Below, piece by piece: positions 1 to 9,296 of a DNA stretch of 64,000 nucleotides (positions are counted from its first letter, which is position 1; each line of letters starts with the position of its first letter). Made by a program: the position numbers and the translations under genes. The DNA is taken from NCBI RefSeq assembly GCF_009758205.1, contig NZ_WRXN01000007.1, positions 310,001 to 374,000 on the forward strand. The letters run 5' to 3'. Source of the stretch: Chitinophaga tropicalis. GTDB taxonomy: Bacteria; Bacteroidota; Bacteroidia; Chitinophagales; Chitinophagaceae. The notes under the pieces were generated by a model, which was not told the origin of the DNA, ran no database searches, and saw nothing but the letters and a program-made list of their open reading frames with translations.

Positions 1-372
1 TGCAGGCAACCCTACCAGCTGCATGGCCCGGTAGTCAGGAATATCATCTCCCATAAAAATGATCTCTTCCCAGCGCAGGTCATTCTCAAAAACATAGTCC
101 TGCAGCTTCTCCTGTTTGTCCAGCACACCTGTATAAATATCCTTTATACCCAATCCCTGCAAACGGCTCACCACGCTTTCAGACCTTCCCCCGGAAATGA
201 TCACCACCCGGTACCCTTTTTTAACCGCCAGTTGCAGCGCATATCCATCTTTTATATTCATCCGGCGGGACTGCTCACCATTGGGTAACAATTGTACTGT
301 ACCGTCGGTCAGGACCCCGTCTACATCAAAAACAAAAGTGGAAATAGGTTTAAAGAGAGATAAAATGTTCAT
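1..372 (-). CDS. kdsC: 3-deoxy-D-manno-octulosonate 8-phosphate phosphatase, 3' end outside window
   Basis: The first 124 codons are present; the frame is open to the left edge. HAD-superfamily phosphatases of this type remove phosphate from KDO-8-phosphate to give KDO for the lipopolysaccharide inner core, in the cytoplasm. Seen: HAD motif I DVDGVLTDG (residues 16-24, nucleophile Asp16 and general acid Asp18), motif II around IISGGRSE (58-65), a Lys in DKQEK (85-89) and motif IV GDDIPD (108-113). KdsC proteins are usually about 170 residues, so roughly a quarter is missing. It lies downstream of the DUF2520 gene on the same strand, with its own promoter-like box in the 85-nt gap. Confidence 0.9.
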   Translation of the reverse strand, partial: MNILSLFKPISTFVFDVDGVLTDGTVQLLPNGEQSRRMNIKDGYALQLAVKKGYRVVIISGGRSESVVSRLQGLGIKDIYTGVLDKQEKLQDYVFENDLRWEEIIFMGDDIPDYRAMQLVGLPA

Positions 373-433
373 GTAGAAAAAGTTAGGAACCGGGAAGCAG
401 GTGTTTTAACTGCTTCCTGGTCTATTTAGTTGG

Positions 434-462
434 CAAAAATACTGAGTTTTTCAAATGTCAAC
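434..462 (-). promoter_or_regulatory. Bacteroidetes-type promoter candidate for kdsC
   Basis: On the minus strand, TATTTTTG (434-441) matches the TAnnTTTG -7 box exactly, and GTTG (459-462) sits 17 nt upstream as a -33-like box. It overlaps the end of the DUF2520 gene. Predicted transcripts would start near 428, leaving about 55 nt before the kdsC ATG. Confidence 0.5.
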
Positions 463-1222
463 TCCTATGAAAATGATAAATACTGTCTGACAACACCTGG
501 TAAATAAGTTGCAGGTACTCATTATCCTGCAGCAGGGCCCGGTGACGGTCCATCGTTATTTCATCATTCCGGAGTGCCGGCCCCGTCTGTACTGATTCTG
601 CCGGATATTTGTCCAGCCTGTCAAACGTCTCCTTTATAATAGGCTGTAACAGGGTAAAATCCAGGCCAGCCTTCTCACAATAATCTTTCGACCTGGCAAT
701 CAGGTGGTTGGTAAAATTATTACACAATACTGCAGCCAGGTGCAACTGCAAACGCTGGTGGGAATCCATTACTTCTATACGGGAACCAATACTCTGTGCC
801 ACTGCCTGCATCCTGCGCATGGCTTCATCCGTAGCCGCCTCCAGCATCAGGGGAATAGGCGGGAAATTCTTTACTTCCTTCCTGATAGACTGCAGAGGAT
901 ATATAACCCCGGTATTGGTAGATATCTTTTTAATGGCCTCCAGCGGAACGGCCCCGGCCGTATGTACCACTATCCTTTTCCCAAGCCTCAGCTCGCTGTT
1001 CAGTTCCTGTATGGCGGCGTCACTCACAGCCAGGATATAAATGTCTGCCTCCATATTAATATCCAGCAGGTCGTCTGTAGCCGAAGCATGCAACAGCTCT
1101 GCCAGCTCAACCGCATGTTCCTTATTGCGGCTTATCACCTGTAAGATCTGATGTCCGTGCAGCTTCAGCAAATGACCAAAACAATGCGCTACATTACCTG
1201 CGCCGATAATAACTATATCCAT
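458..1222 (-). CDS. Rossmann-like / DUF2520 domain protein
   Basis: A 254-residue protein with an N-terminal NAD(P)-binding Rossmann fold: GAGNVAHCFG at residues 7-16 is the glycine-rich dinucleotide loop, and the following strand ends in ISRNKE. The C-terminal half (from about 125, with HLAAVLCNNFTNHL) resembles the all-helical DUF2520 dimerisation domain related to 6-phosphogluconate and ketopantoate reductase families. The reaction is not known. In many Bacteroidetes this gene is next to kdsC, as here, which is a conservation-of-context argument only. The ATG at 1222 gives the expected start immediately before the first beta strand (MDIVIIGAG). Confidence 0.85.
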   Translation of the reverse strand: MDIVIIGAGNVAHCFGHLLKLHGHQILQVISRNKEHAVELAELLHASATDDLLDINMEADIYILAVSDAAIQELNSELRLGKRIVVHTAGAVPLEAIKKISTNTGVIYPLQSIRKEVKNFPPIPLMLEAATDEAMRRMQAVAQSIGSRIEVMDSHQRLQLHLAAVLCNNFTNHLIARSKDYCEKAGLDFTLLQPIIKETFDRLDKYPAESVQTGPALRNDEITMDRHRALLQDNEYLQLIYQVLSDSIYHFHRS

Positions 1223-1524
1223 TATTGTAAAAGGTTAATATATATTATGGTGTACCAGATGGAAGCAATCCGGGGGGTATGCACTCATACGATCATATGA
1301 TATGGCCGATCTCCCTGTTGAGCTACGTTGTTATCCAGCAATTTAACTAATAAACTATTAATGACTCATTTTTAATGATTACACCAAAAATATTACATTT
1401 ACCTTCAATGTGTTGAAAGAGGCCGATTTTTTATTCTCAACCTACTTTTATATACTTGCAAAATTCAGATCCGTATTTTTTTAACAGAATTTTACGTATC
1501 TAGTAGCACATAAAGAAGGCATTC
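1223..1524. promoter_or_regulatory. Divergent intergenic region between DUF2520 gene and topA
   Basis: About 300 nt without a gene, AT-rich towards topA. On the plus strand TATACTTG (1451-1458) is a one-mismatch match to the TAnnTTTG -7 box, preceded about 20 nt upstream by TTTT, and is a plausible topA promoter. A 10-bp palindrome ATCATATGAT lies near 1293-1302. No leader peptide or terminator is visible. Confidence 0.4.
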
Positions 1525-3882
1525 ATGGCAAAAAATCTAGTAATAGTCGAGTCCCCGGCGAAAGCCAAGACGATAGAAAAGATACTGGGCAAAGACTTCG
1601 AGGTGAAATCCTGCTTCGGGCATATACGGGACCTGGAGAAGGACGATATGGGTATCGATATCTCCAATAACTTCAAACCTAAGTACACTATACCTGACGA
1701 TAAGGAAAAAGTAGTCAAGGAATTAAAGAAGCTCGCCAAAGACACTGACGAGGTTTGGTTAGCAACGGATGAGGACCGTGAGGGAGAAGCCATTTCATGG
1801 CATTTGTGTGAAGTACTGGGTCTTGATCCGGAAGTCACCAAACGTATCGTATTCCATGAAATCACCAAGCCTGCCATCGAAAAAGCCGTACAACAGCCAC
1901 GCCTTCTGAATATGAACCTCGTTAATGCCCAGCAGGCAAGACGTATTCTTGACAGGATAGTAGGTTTCGAGCTGTCTCCTGTACTCTGGCGTAAAATGAG
2001 TATGAGCAATTCCCTGTCTGCCGGCAGGGTACAATCTGTAGCAGTAAGACTGATAGTGGAAAGAGAAAGAGAGATCAATACATTCTCTGCCGTTAGCAGC
2101 TTTAAAGTAGAAGCCTTCTTCACTGCTAAAGATATTCAGGGCAAAAATATTACTTTTAAAGCTGAAGGGCCTACCCGTTTCAAGACGGCCGAAGACGCGG
2201 AAAAGTTCCTGGAACAGTGCATCGGCGCCGCTTATACGGTAAGAGACATACAGGTGAAACCCGGCAAGAAATCGCCGGCAGCACCGTTTACCACTTCTAC
2301 CTTGCAGCAGGAAGCCAGCCGTAAACTGGGCTACAGCGTTTCCAAAACCATGCTGCTGGCACAGAAACTATACGAAAGCGGTAAGATCACCTATATGCGT
2401 ACAGACTCTGTCAACCTTTCTGATACTGCTATCGCAGATATACAGAAGGCTATCCATACCAACTATGGTGAACGTTACCACCAGCACAGAAAATTCAAGA
2501 ACAAAAATGAATCAGCACAGGAAGCGCATGAGGCTATACGTCCTACCTATATGGAAAATGCCTCAGTAGACGACAGCGATACCAAAAAGCTGTACGAGCT
2601 GATATGGAAACGTACCATCGCCAGCCAGATGAGCGATGCAGAACTGGAAAAGACCATCGCCAAAATAACGATCTCTACCAATAAAGAAGACCTGACCGCC
2701 AGCGGTGAAGTACTGAAATTTGATGGGTTCCTGAAAGTTTATATGGAAGGCCGGGACGATGAAGATGTGAACGATGAAGAAGAGGAAGATGACGGCTCAC
2801 TGCCACCGTTACAGGTTAAACAGCAGCTGGACCTGAAAGAGATGAAAGCTACAGAACGCTTTACACGTCCAGCCCCCCGTTATACAGAGGCCAGCCTTGT
2901 AAAGAAACTGGAAGAACTGGGCATCGGCCGTCCGTCCACTTATGCCCCCACCATCACTACAGTACAGAAACGCGGCTACGTAGAGAAGAGAGATAAAGAA
3001 GGTGTGAAAAGAGATTTCCGCATTCTCAGCCTGAAAGCAGATAAGATCACCAAACAGACCGAATCTGAAAATACAGGTGCTGAAAAATCCAAACTCTTCC
3101 CGACAGACCTGGGTATAATAGTGACAGACTTCCTGAACCAGTACTTCAGCTCTGTAATGGACTACGGCTTCACCGCCAAGATCGAAGAAGAGTTTGACGA
3201 AGTAGCCCATGGCAAGAAGATCTGGAACAAAATGCTCAATGAGTTCTACACTCCTTTCCATAAAGACGTGGAAAACACACTGGAAAACGCCGAAAGAGTA
3301 AAAGGTGAACGCCAGCTGGGTATAGACGCAGAGACAGGCAAACCAATAGTAGCGCGCATGGGACGCTATGGCCCAATGATACAGATAGGCAAAGCGGAAG
3401 ATGAAGAAAAGCCTAAATTCGCTAAACTGAAAGCCACCCAGAGTATAGAGACCATCACTCTGGCTGAAGCAATGGAACTGTTCAGGCTTCCCCGTAACCT
3501 GGGCAAGTTTGAAGGAGAAGATGTAGTGGTGAACATTGGTCGCTTTGGTCCCTATGCCGCACATGATAAGAAGTTCTATTCACTCAAAAAAGAAATGGAC
3601 CCCTATACGGTGGAGCTGGATGAAATAGCCCCGCTTATCGTAGAGAAAAGGGCAGCCAAGGATGAAAGAACAATAAAAATTTTCGAAAAAGAGAAGATCC
3701 AGATACTGAAAGGCCCTTACGGACCGTATATTAAACAAGGACTCAGGAATTACAAGATACCGAAGGAAAAAATAGATACCGCCGCAGATATTACGCTGGA
3801 GGAAGCAAAAGCTATAATTGAAGATGTGAAGGCCAACCCTCCTAAAAAGAAGGCGCCTCCAAGAAAGAAGAAGGCGGAATAA
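1525..3882 (+). CDS. topA: DNA topoisomerase I
   Basis: A 785-residue type IA topoisomerase, which relaxes negative supercoils by transient single-strand cleavage. The N-terminal TOPRIM domain has IVESPAKAKTI (7-17) and the acidic metal-binding motif DEDREGE (82-88, in place of the common DTDREGE). The catalytic tyrosine is Tyr290 in the YMRTDS motif. After residue 590 there are three glycine-rich C-terminal topoisomerase repeats (around GRYGPMIQIG, GRFGPYAAH and KGPYGPYIKQG) instead of zinc fingers, and the protein ends in a Lys-rich tail suited to DNA contact. The SirB1-like gene follows after 22 nt and is probably cotranscribed. Confidence 0.97.
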   Translation: MAKNLVIVESPAKAKTIEKILGKDFEVKSCFGHIRDLEKDDMGIDISNNFKPKYTIPDDKEKVVKELKKLAKDTDEVWLATDEDREGEAISWHLCEVLGLDPEVTKRIVFHEITKPAIEKAVQQPRLLNMNLVNAQQARRILDRIVGFELSPVLWRKMSMSNSLSAGRVQSVAVRLIVEREREINTFSAVSSFKVEAFFTAKDIQGKNITFKAEGPTRFKTAEDAEKFLEQCIGAAYTVRDIQVKPGKKSPAAPFTTSTLQQEASRKLGYSVSKTMLLAQKLYESGKITYMRTDSVNLSDTAIADIQKAIHTNYGERYHQHRKFKNKNESAQEAHEAIRPTYMENASVDDSDTKKLYELIWKRTIASQMSDAELEKTIAKITISTNKEDLTASGEVLKFDGFLKVYMEGRDDEDVNDEEEEDDGSLPPLQVKQQLDLKEMKATERFTRPAPRYTEASLVKKLEELGIGRPSTYAPTITTVQKRGYVEKRDKEGVKRDFRILSLKADKITKQTESENTGAEKSKLFPTDLGIIVTDFLNQYFSSVMDYGFTAKIEEEFDEVAHGKKIWNKMLNEFYTPFHKDVENTLENAERVKGERQLGIDAETGKPIVARMGRYGPMIQIGKAEDEEKPKFAKLKATQSIETITLAEAMELFRLPRNLGKFEGEDVVVNIGRFGPYAAHDKKFYSLKKEMDPYTVELDEIAPLIVEKRAAKDERTIKIFEKEKIQILKGPYGPYIKQGLRNYKIPKEKIDTAADITLEEAKAIIEDVKANPPKKKAPPRKKKAE

Positions 3883-3904
3883 CGCACATTTGTAGATCTA
3901 CACT

Positions 3905-4783
3905 ATGCACGAGACCAGAGAAATTAGCGCTTTGTTCCATTTGCTGGACGATCCTGATCAGGAGGTTTATGATACTGTTGCCAATAAGATCTTACTGTTT
4001 GGAAAAGAAATTATTCCTAACCTTGAGAACCTGTGGGAAAATACGGTAGACGAATCCATCCAGGAGAGAATTGAACAGCTGATCCATCGTGTGCACTATA
4101 AAGATCTGCAAATGGCATTGCAGCAGTGGAGCAGCTTCTCTGCACCAGATCTGCTGCAGGGCGCTATGCTGGTAGCCCGGTATCAATACCCGGACATGCA
4201 GCCCAATAATGTGGTATCTGAAATTGAGCGCATTAAACGTAATATCTGGCTTGAACTCAATAATTACCTGACACCACTGGAACAGATCAATGTATTGAAC
4301 AGCATGATCTACAACTACTTTGGACTGAAAGGGGAAGAAGTAGCCTATGTACGTAAAAACCAGTTCTTTATAAACCAGGTAATAGAATCAAGGAAAGGGA
4401 ACCCGCTCACCAACGGGATCATCTATCAAAGCCTCTGTACCATGCTGGACCTGCCCGTATATGCAGTCAACATTCCACGGCAGTTCATCCTGGCTTACTT
4501 TGATACTTTCTACGATTTTACTGAGATACCAAGGTCTGACGATTATCGCATTCTCTTCTTTATAGATCCTATCCAGGGGCAGATCTACTCTCACCAGGAT
4601 GTGGAAGGATACCTGAAACGAATGTCAGTACCACTTACCCCCTCTTACTACCAGCCGCTGTCTAACAAACGCATTATCCAGTTCCTGCTGGAAGAGCTGA
4701 CCAAATGTTTTCAGGGGGAAAAAGAGGCGTATAAACGGGAAGAGCTGCTCAATCTCATTAAATTACTCGGAGAAAAAGAATAA
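3905..4783 (+). CDS. SirB1 / transglutaminase-like domain protein
   Basis: A 292-residue cytoplasmic protein without signal peptide. The central region (about 95-205) matches the SirB1 (transglutaminase-like core 2) pattern: LNNYLTPLEQINVLNSMIYNYFGLKG, then FFINQVIESRKGNPLTNGIIY and LDLPVYAVNIPRQFILAY. These correspond to the family's NxxLxxRxGxPxSL and GhFLv blocks, but the canonical catalytic His is replaced by Gln in PRQFILAY, so enzymatic activity is doubtful. The N-terminal 80 residues look like helical repeats. SirB1 proteins have no firmly established function. A strong bidirectional terminator follows the stop codon. Confidence 0.75.
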   Translation: MHETREISALFHLLDDPDQEVYDTVANKILLFGKEIIPNLENLWENTVDESIQERIEQLIHRVHYKDLQMALQQWSSFSAPDLLQGAMLVARYQYPDMQPNNVVSEIERIKRNIWLELNNYLTPLEQINVLNSMIYNYFGLKGEEVAYVRKNQFFINQVIESRKGNPLTNGIIYQSLCTMLDLPVYAVNIPRQFILAYFDTFYDFTEIPRSDDYRILFFIDPIQGQIYSHQDVEGYLKRMSVPLTPSYYQPLSNKRIIQFLLEELTKCFQGEKEAYKREELLNLIKLLGEKE

Positions 4784-4791
4784 GATATCTG

Positions 4792-4839
4792 CATACAAAA
4801 GAAAAAGGACCGCAATTGCGGTCCTTTTTCTTTTGTATG
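4792..4839. terminator. Perfect 24-bp-arm bidirectional terminator
   Basis: Left arm 4792-4815 and right arm 4816-4839 are exact reverse complements (48-nt palindrome), with GGACCGC/GCGGTCC at the core, flanked by A-rich and T-rich tracts so either strand reads as GC stem plus U-run. It separates the convergent SirB1-like and protease genes. Confidence 0.9.
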
Positions 4840-4848
4840 TGTTGAGTA

Positions 4849-6978
4849 TTATTTAGTAGCCGGCTTACCCTGTATTTTCGGATAAGATAAAGCAATCAGG
4901 TCATTCATCACATTCACAGCCTCATCCAGGTAAATGTCTTTCTGCCTGAATTTCAGCCAGTCTTTATTACGCGCCAGCTTGGAAGTATCATTGCTGATCT
5001 TGTCCAGGTCTGTTTTCAGGCTTACGATATTCAGTTCTTTCACTTTATCATTCACTGCATCGTAACGTTTCAGCGCATTAGCATTATTCTTCTGCTCAGC
5101 TTTATAGGTCTGTAAATTCAGAGAATATGTTTCCTGTTTTTCCAGCTTTTTCAGCGTTGCTATGTTCTCATTCATCATTCTGAACGCCTCGCTGCTGGCA
5201 ATACGTTTCTCGCTGTTCTTCTTCAGCGCATCTACCGGAACAGGATCTATCCATTGGGTAAAAGATGCTTTAGGTATCTCATCCCATGCCAGGGCATCGT
5301 CATCCTTACGCTCTGCTACCTCATAATAAGGATCAGGCAGTACTATATCAGAAGCCACACCTTTCAGCTGCGTAGATCCGCCATTGGCACGATAAAATTT
5401 CTGCTGCGTCAGTTTGATAGCGCCCAGCGGACCTATATCCCTGTTAGAGTAGAACTCATCCAGGTTGAACATACGCTGCACAGTACCTTTACCGAAAGTG
5501 GAAGAGCTGCCTATGATCACTGCACGTTTGTAATCCTGCATAGCTGCAGCCATGATCTCGGAAGCAGAAGCACTGTACTCATTTACCATAATAGCCAGCG
5601 GACCACCGTACTGTACGCTCTTATCACGGTCACGCAGTACCATCGGATCTCCACTACGGGATTTCACCTGTACCACAGGACCTTCAGGGATGAAAAGACC
5701 TGCCATCTGCACTACGTCCTGCAGGGAGCCTCCGCCATTGAAACGCAGGTCAAGGATAATGCCTTCTACATTCTCTGCTTTCAGTTTCTGAAGTTCTTTA
5801 GCCACATCTTCTGCGCAGCGGGCGCCGTTCCTATCCTGGAAGTCTGCATAGAACTCCGGCAGATAGATATATCCAAGTTTATGTTGCCCGTTGATGATGG
5901 CAGATTTGGCAAAAGTATCATCCAGGATGATCTCATCACGTACAATGGATACATCTTTTACGGTACCGTCTACACTCTTTACAGTCATTTTTACCGTAGT
6001 GCCTTTGGTACCTCTGATCAGTTTCACAGCATCCTCTACCGCATAACCGGTGATGTCTACAGGTTCCTTATCGGCCTGTGCTACTTTCAGGATCACATCA
6101 TTTGCTTTCAGGCTGCCTTCTTTCCAGCTCGGGCTGCCTGTTACAATGCTGACAATCTTGATCTTGCCGTCTTCTTCTCTCAGCTGAGCGCCAATCCCAT
6201 AGAATTTACCAGCCATCTGCTCTTCAAATGCCCTTTTCTCATCAGGCGGGAAGAAATCAGTATGAGGGTCCATAGTAGAGGTAATGGCATTCACGAAGAG
6301 GCTGAAACGTTCATTCTGGTCCTGCTTATTCTTCAGGCGGTCAAAATAACGGTCATACACCACCTTTACTTTAGCACGGGCTTCTGCTTCCAGCTCTGCA
6401 TCAGTCTTTGCTTTTTCAGATGGTTTATCTTTCAGCTGCTTATCACGGATCTCCTGGAGATCTGTCAGCTTTTCAAGTGTACGGTATTTCAATACCTTAC
6501 GCCACGCTTCCTTCCTGGCAGCAGCATCTACAGGGTAGTCTATCTTGTCCGGGTCCAGTACCACCTTTTCATCTTTGGCAAAATCAAAAGGCTGGGCCAA
6601 CAGGTCAGTATAGATAGCAGCAGCCTCTGTTACACGCTGTCTGATCAGGGTATCAATTGCAAAGAAACACTCCAGCGGTGCGCCCTGCAGCTCGTCATCA
6701 ATATGTGTTGACAAGGGCTGGAGTTTGTTAATATCACTCTTCAGGAAGAATTTCTTCTCACTGTCAAGGCTTTTCAGGTATTTATTAAAGACTTCCTGTG
6801 AATAAGCGTCGTTAATAGCCTTGGGCTGATAATGCCCTTCTTTAAGTATCTGTCCTACCAGGCCCATGATAACTTCATACCTGCCGGGAGGATCTTCTTT
6901 ATGCAGTTTGCTGAAAGCCAGTACTCCTATCGATATAGAGATCAGCAACACTGGTATAATCACTTTCATTCTTCTCAT
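4849..6978 (-). CDS. prc: Tail-specific (C-terminal processing) S41 protease
   Basis: A 709-residue periplasmic protease that degrades proteins by their C-terminal tails. The start at 6978 (MRRMKVIIPVLLIS) gives a signal/anchor segment and lies about 20 nt behind a perfect -7 box; the upstream in-frame extension to 7128 crosses that promoter and is not believed. A Tsp N-terminal domain is followed by a PDZ domain (around residues 235-330), the S41 core and a C-terminal DUF3340-type region. Catalytic residues inferred by alignment to E. coli Prc: Ser471 in EYSASASE, Asp482 in MQDY and Lys497 in FGKGTVQ; all are conserved. Confidence 0.93.
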   Translation of the reverse strand: MRRMKVIIPVLLISISIGVLAFSKLHKEDPPGRYEVIMGLVGQILKEGHYQPKAINDAYSQEVFNKYLKSLDSEKKFFLKSDINKLQPLSTHIDDELQGAPLECFFAIDTLIRQRVTEAAAIYTDLLAQPFDFAKDEKVVLDPDKIDYPVDAAARKEAWRKVLKYRTLEKLTDLQEIRDKQLKDKPSEKAKTDAELEAEARAKVKVVYDRYFDRLKNKQDQNERFSLFVNAITSTMDPHTDFFPPDEKRAFEEQMAGKFYGIGAQLREEDGKIKIVSIVTGSPSWKEGSLKANDVILKVAQADKEPVDITGYAVEDAVKLIRGTKGTTVKMTVKSVDGTVKDVSIVRDEIILDDTFAKSAIINGQHKLGYIYLPEFYADFQDRNGARCAEDVAKELQKLKAENVEGIILDLRFNGGGSLQDVVQMAGLFIPEGPVVQVKSRSGDPMVLRDRDKSVQYGGPLAIMVNEYSASASEIMAAAMQDYKRAVIIGSSSTFGKGTVQRMFNLDEFYSNRDIGPLGAIKLTQQKFYRANGGSTQLKGVASDIVLPDPYYEVAERKDDDALAWDEIPKASFTQWIDPVPVDALKKNSEKRIASSEAFRMMNENIATLKKLEKQETYSLNLQTYKAEQKNNANALKRYDAVNDKVKELNIVSLKTDLDKISNDTSKLARNKDWLKFRQKDIYLDEAVNVMNDLIALSYPKIQGKPATK

Positions 6979-7365
6979 AGAAATCCAAAATTGAACGTCA
7001 TCAAATATAACATAAAAACACCCATTGTGCCGGAAAGGCGCATTGCTTTTAACAAAAGATTGAGAAACAGGAACAAATGCGGCATAGCTGCTACATTCAC
7101 TTAGCTCATGCTGCCAAAACCAGACCAACTTCCGGAGAGGTGTTAACTACCATAAAATTACACATCTTGGCCGGATTTCTTATTACCATTTATCAGCAAT
7201 AAAGCCGGTCCCCTGTAAAGACAGCCTCCTTCAACTTAAAATTCAACCGGCCGCAGGCCCACAAAAAATCATATCTGTTAATAGCAGATCTGATTTTTTT
7301 GTGCAGTTTTCTCCCTCCCCACAGCTATTTATTTATTTTTGCAGTGGCTTTAAAAAACTGACAGC
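6979..7365. promoter_or_regulatory. Divergent promoter region between the S41 protease and the MFS gene
   Basis: Contains TATATTTG on the minus strand (7002-7009, exact TAnnTTTG) for the protease and TATTTTTG on the plus strand (7334-7341, exact) for the transporter. Between them lie a GGCCGCAGGCC mini-palindrome (7249-7259) and a 15-bp stem-loop with flanking A and T runs (7263-7299) that looks like a bidirectional terminator although neither neighbouring gene ends here. Confidence 0.6.
7334..7341 (+). promoter_or_regulatory. -7 box TATTTTTG for MFS gene
   Basis: Exact match to TAnnTTTG 24 nt before the GTG start at 7366. TTTT at 7307-7310 is a weak -33 candidate 23 nt upstream. Confidence 0.6.
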
Positions 7366-8625
7366 GTGGATAATCCGGCTACTACAACCAAGAACGACCC
7401 TTACGCTTCATTGCGCATACCCGAATTCAACTACTACCTTGTTATCCGTTTTGCAATTGTATTTGCACTGACCATGCAATTCACCATTGTGGAGTGGAAA
7501 GTGAATGCGCTCACACATGATCCTTTTAACTTAGGCCTCATAGGCCTGGCGGAAGTGATCCCGGCAGTACTGCTGGCGCCTTTTGCAGGCCACCTGGTAG
7601 ATAAGCGGGAAAAACGCTATCTGCTGATACTCTGCACAATAGCTTATATCCTGATAGGTACCGGGCTGTTCCTGCTTACCTGGGATGAAATGGTAGCCGG
7701 TATTTCCACTAAATTGGTACTGAACATGGTATATGCACTGGTATTCTGCGGAGGTGTGGTCAGAGCATTTGTCAGCCCCGCCAATTTCTCCCTAATGGCA
7801 CTGATAGTACCCAGAAGCATGTATGCAAACGCCTCTACCTGGACCAGCAGTGCCTGGCAGATAGGCGGAATGGCCGGACCTGCACTCGGCGGACTTTTCA
7901 TCCATCTGCTGGGCATCCACTGGTCTATGCTGCTGGTAGTTGGCCTTTTTCTGCCTCCATTGTACAGCCTTATCCGGATCAAACCCAAGCCCATCCTGTA
8001 TAAACCTCAGGGCGAAGATTTTCTGGAAGGCCTCACAAAAGGTATACGCTTTGTCTGGAACACCAAGGTAGTGCTCAATGCACTGGCACTGGACATGTTT
8101 GCCGTACTGTTTGGCGGAGCAGTATCTATGCTGCCCGTGTTTGCTACAGATGTACTGCATGTAGGGTCCCTGGAATTTGGTTTCCTGAGGGCCTCTGTAG
8201 CAGTTGGCTCCCTCCTCACCATGTTCATCCTGGCCTACAAACCACTGGTGCATAAACCAGGCATCAAGCTCTTATCGGCCGTGTTCGGGTTTGGACTGTG
8301 CATCATTGTATTCGGTATCTCGAAAAATTATGTCCTCTCCCTGTTTGCCCTCTTCTTCAGCGGAGTGCTGGATGGCGTGAGCGTGATCATCAGGCAAACT
8401 ATCCTGCAGCTCAAAACTCCTGACGAGATGCGGGGCCGTGTAGCCTCCGTCAGTTCAATGTTTGTAGGTTCTTCCAATGAGCTGGGAGCATTTGAAAGCG
8501 GGTTCATGGCCCGCTTAATGGGACTGGTGCCATCTGTCGTTTTTGGCGGCTGTGTAACGCTGGGAGTAGTGATCACCACCTATATCATCTCCCCGGCCAT
8601 GCGTAAACTGGACCTGAAACCCTGA
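7366..8625 (+). CDS. MFS transporter (EntS/DHA3-like)
   Basis: A 419-residue inner-membrane protein with a GTG start and about 10-12 hydrophobic segments. The loop between segments 2 and 3 has the MFS signature GHLVDKREKR (residues 75-84), and the second half has LKTPDEMRGRVASV, typical of the DHA3/EntS-like drug or siderophore exporter branch. Substrate cannot be inferred. Its stop codon directly abuts the stop codon of the convergent YkgJ gene, with no spacer, so there is no room for a conventional terminator between them. Confidence 0.85.
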   Translation: MDNPATTTKNDPYASLRIPEFNYYLVIRFAIVFALTMQFTIVEWKVNALTHDPFNLGLIGLAEVIPAVLLAPFAGHLVDKREKRYLLILCTIAYILIGTGLFLLTWDEMVAGISTKLVLNMVYALVFCGGVVRAFVSPANFSLMALIVPRSMYANASTWTSSAWQIGGMAGPALGGLFIHLLGIHWSMLLVVGLFLPPLYSLIRIKPKPILYKPQGEDFLEGLTKGIRFVWNTKVVLNALALDMFAVLFGGAVSMLPVFATDVLHVGSLEFGFLRASVAVGSLLTMFILAYKPLVHKPGIKLLSAVFGFGLCIIVFGISKNYVLSLFALFFSGVLDGVSVIIRQTILQLKTPDEMRGRVASVSSMFVGSSNELGAFESGFMARLMGLVPSVVFGGCVTLGVVITTYIISPAMRKLDLKP

Positions 8626-9120
8626 TTATAGCTTCACTTCCTTCTTCAGTCTTTCCAGGACGTAGTACACAGCAGGACAGATAGTACTGTTGAGGTAAGT
8701 TGTATTGGGACGTTTGAAGAACTCATAGCTATCAGTATAGGGATAGTTATGGCAATCTCCCGGCCTGGCTTCATAAATGCTGCAATAGTTGTCTGCGCCC
8801 AGGAAAGGACATGGACTGCTTTTTACAACATAGTCGCCATCTTCATCCAGGTGAAGGTAAGTTTCAATGAAAACAGACTCTCTCATTCCCAGATATTTGG
8901 AAATGCGTTTAATATCCGGGGTTTTAAAACGAGGACTGATAGTCTTACAGCAACCGGCACACTTCAGGCAGTCTACATGCGTAAATGCCTCCTCATGCAG
9001 GTCCGGCAACAGTTTTTCTACTCCCCTGCCCCTCTTTGTCTGCAGCTTCTGCAGGAATTGTTTGTTCGCTTTCTGCTGCTCCCTGGCCTTTTGCTGCCAG
9101 TTAATAAGTAATTCGTCCAT
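8626..9120 (-). CDS. YkgJ family cysteine cluster protein
   Basis: A 164-residue protein with the CxxCxxCC cluster of the YkgJ/UPF0153 family (CLKCAGCC, residues 55-62), followed by CPFL (102-105), C at YCSIYEARPGDCHNY, and a late Cys near 148. These cysteines probably bind zinc or an iron-sulfur cluster. The biochemical role of the family is not established. The gene is convergent with the MFS gene and divergent from gcvP. Confidence 0.88.
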   Translation of the reverse strand: MDELLINWQQKAREQQKANKQFLQKLQTKRGRGVEKLLPDLHEEAFTHVDCLKCAGCCKTISPRFKTPDIKRISKYLGMRESVFIETYLHLDEDGDYVVKSSPCPFLGADNYCSIYEARPGDCHNYPYTDSYEFFKRPNTTYLNSTICPAVYYVLERLKKEVKL

Positions 9121-9234
9121 TTGTATGCAAAGGTAGGAAATAGCATTTTATACTTCCGGCTGACTATCGCATGACAATCCTTACTTCTCCTTTTCGCCCT
9201 TTTATCACCCTACTCTCTACTAGGGTTGTGCCTG

Positions 9235-9266
9235 TTTGGCCATTGTATAAAAACAATATAGCTTTG
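9235..9266 (+). promoter_or_regulatory. Strong Bacteroidetes promoter for gcvP
   Basis: TTTG at 9235-9238 and TAGCTTTG at 9259-9266, separated by 20 nt, fit the -33/-7 consensus exactly. The predicted start near 9271 leaves about 25 nt before the ATG at 9297 and rules out the longer in-frame extension from 9171. Confidence 0.8.
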
Positions 9267-9296
9267 CACATTCTTTTCAACATACCTGCTTACGTC

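Noticed and set aside
389..421. Stem-loop ACCGGGAAGCAG/CTGCTTCCTGGT in the kdsC 5' region
   Set aside because: Its one irregular pair is G-U on the plus strand, not on the kdsC transcript, and it lacks a good U-run, so neither an attenuator nor a terminator is well supported.
5254..6711. 485-codon plus-strand frame
   Set aside because: Antisense to the S41 protease gene; composition (Cys/His/Tyr-rich, no family motifs) is that of a shadow frame.
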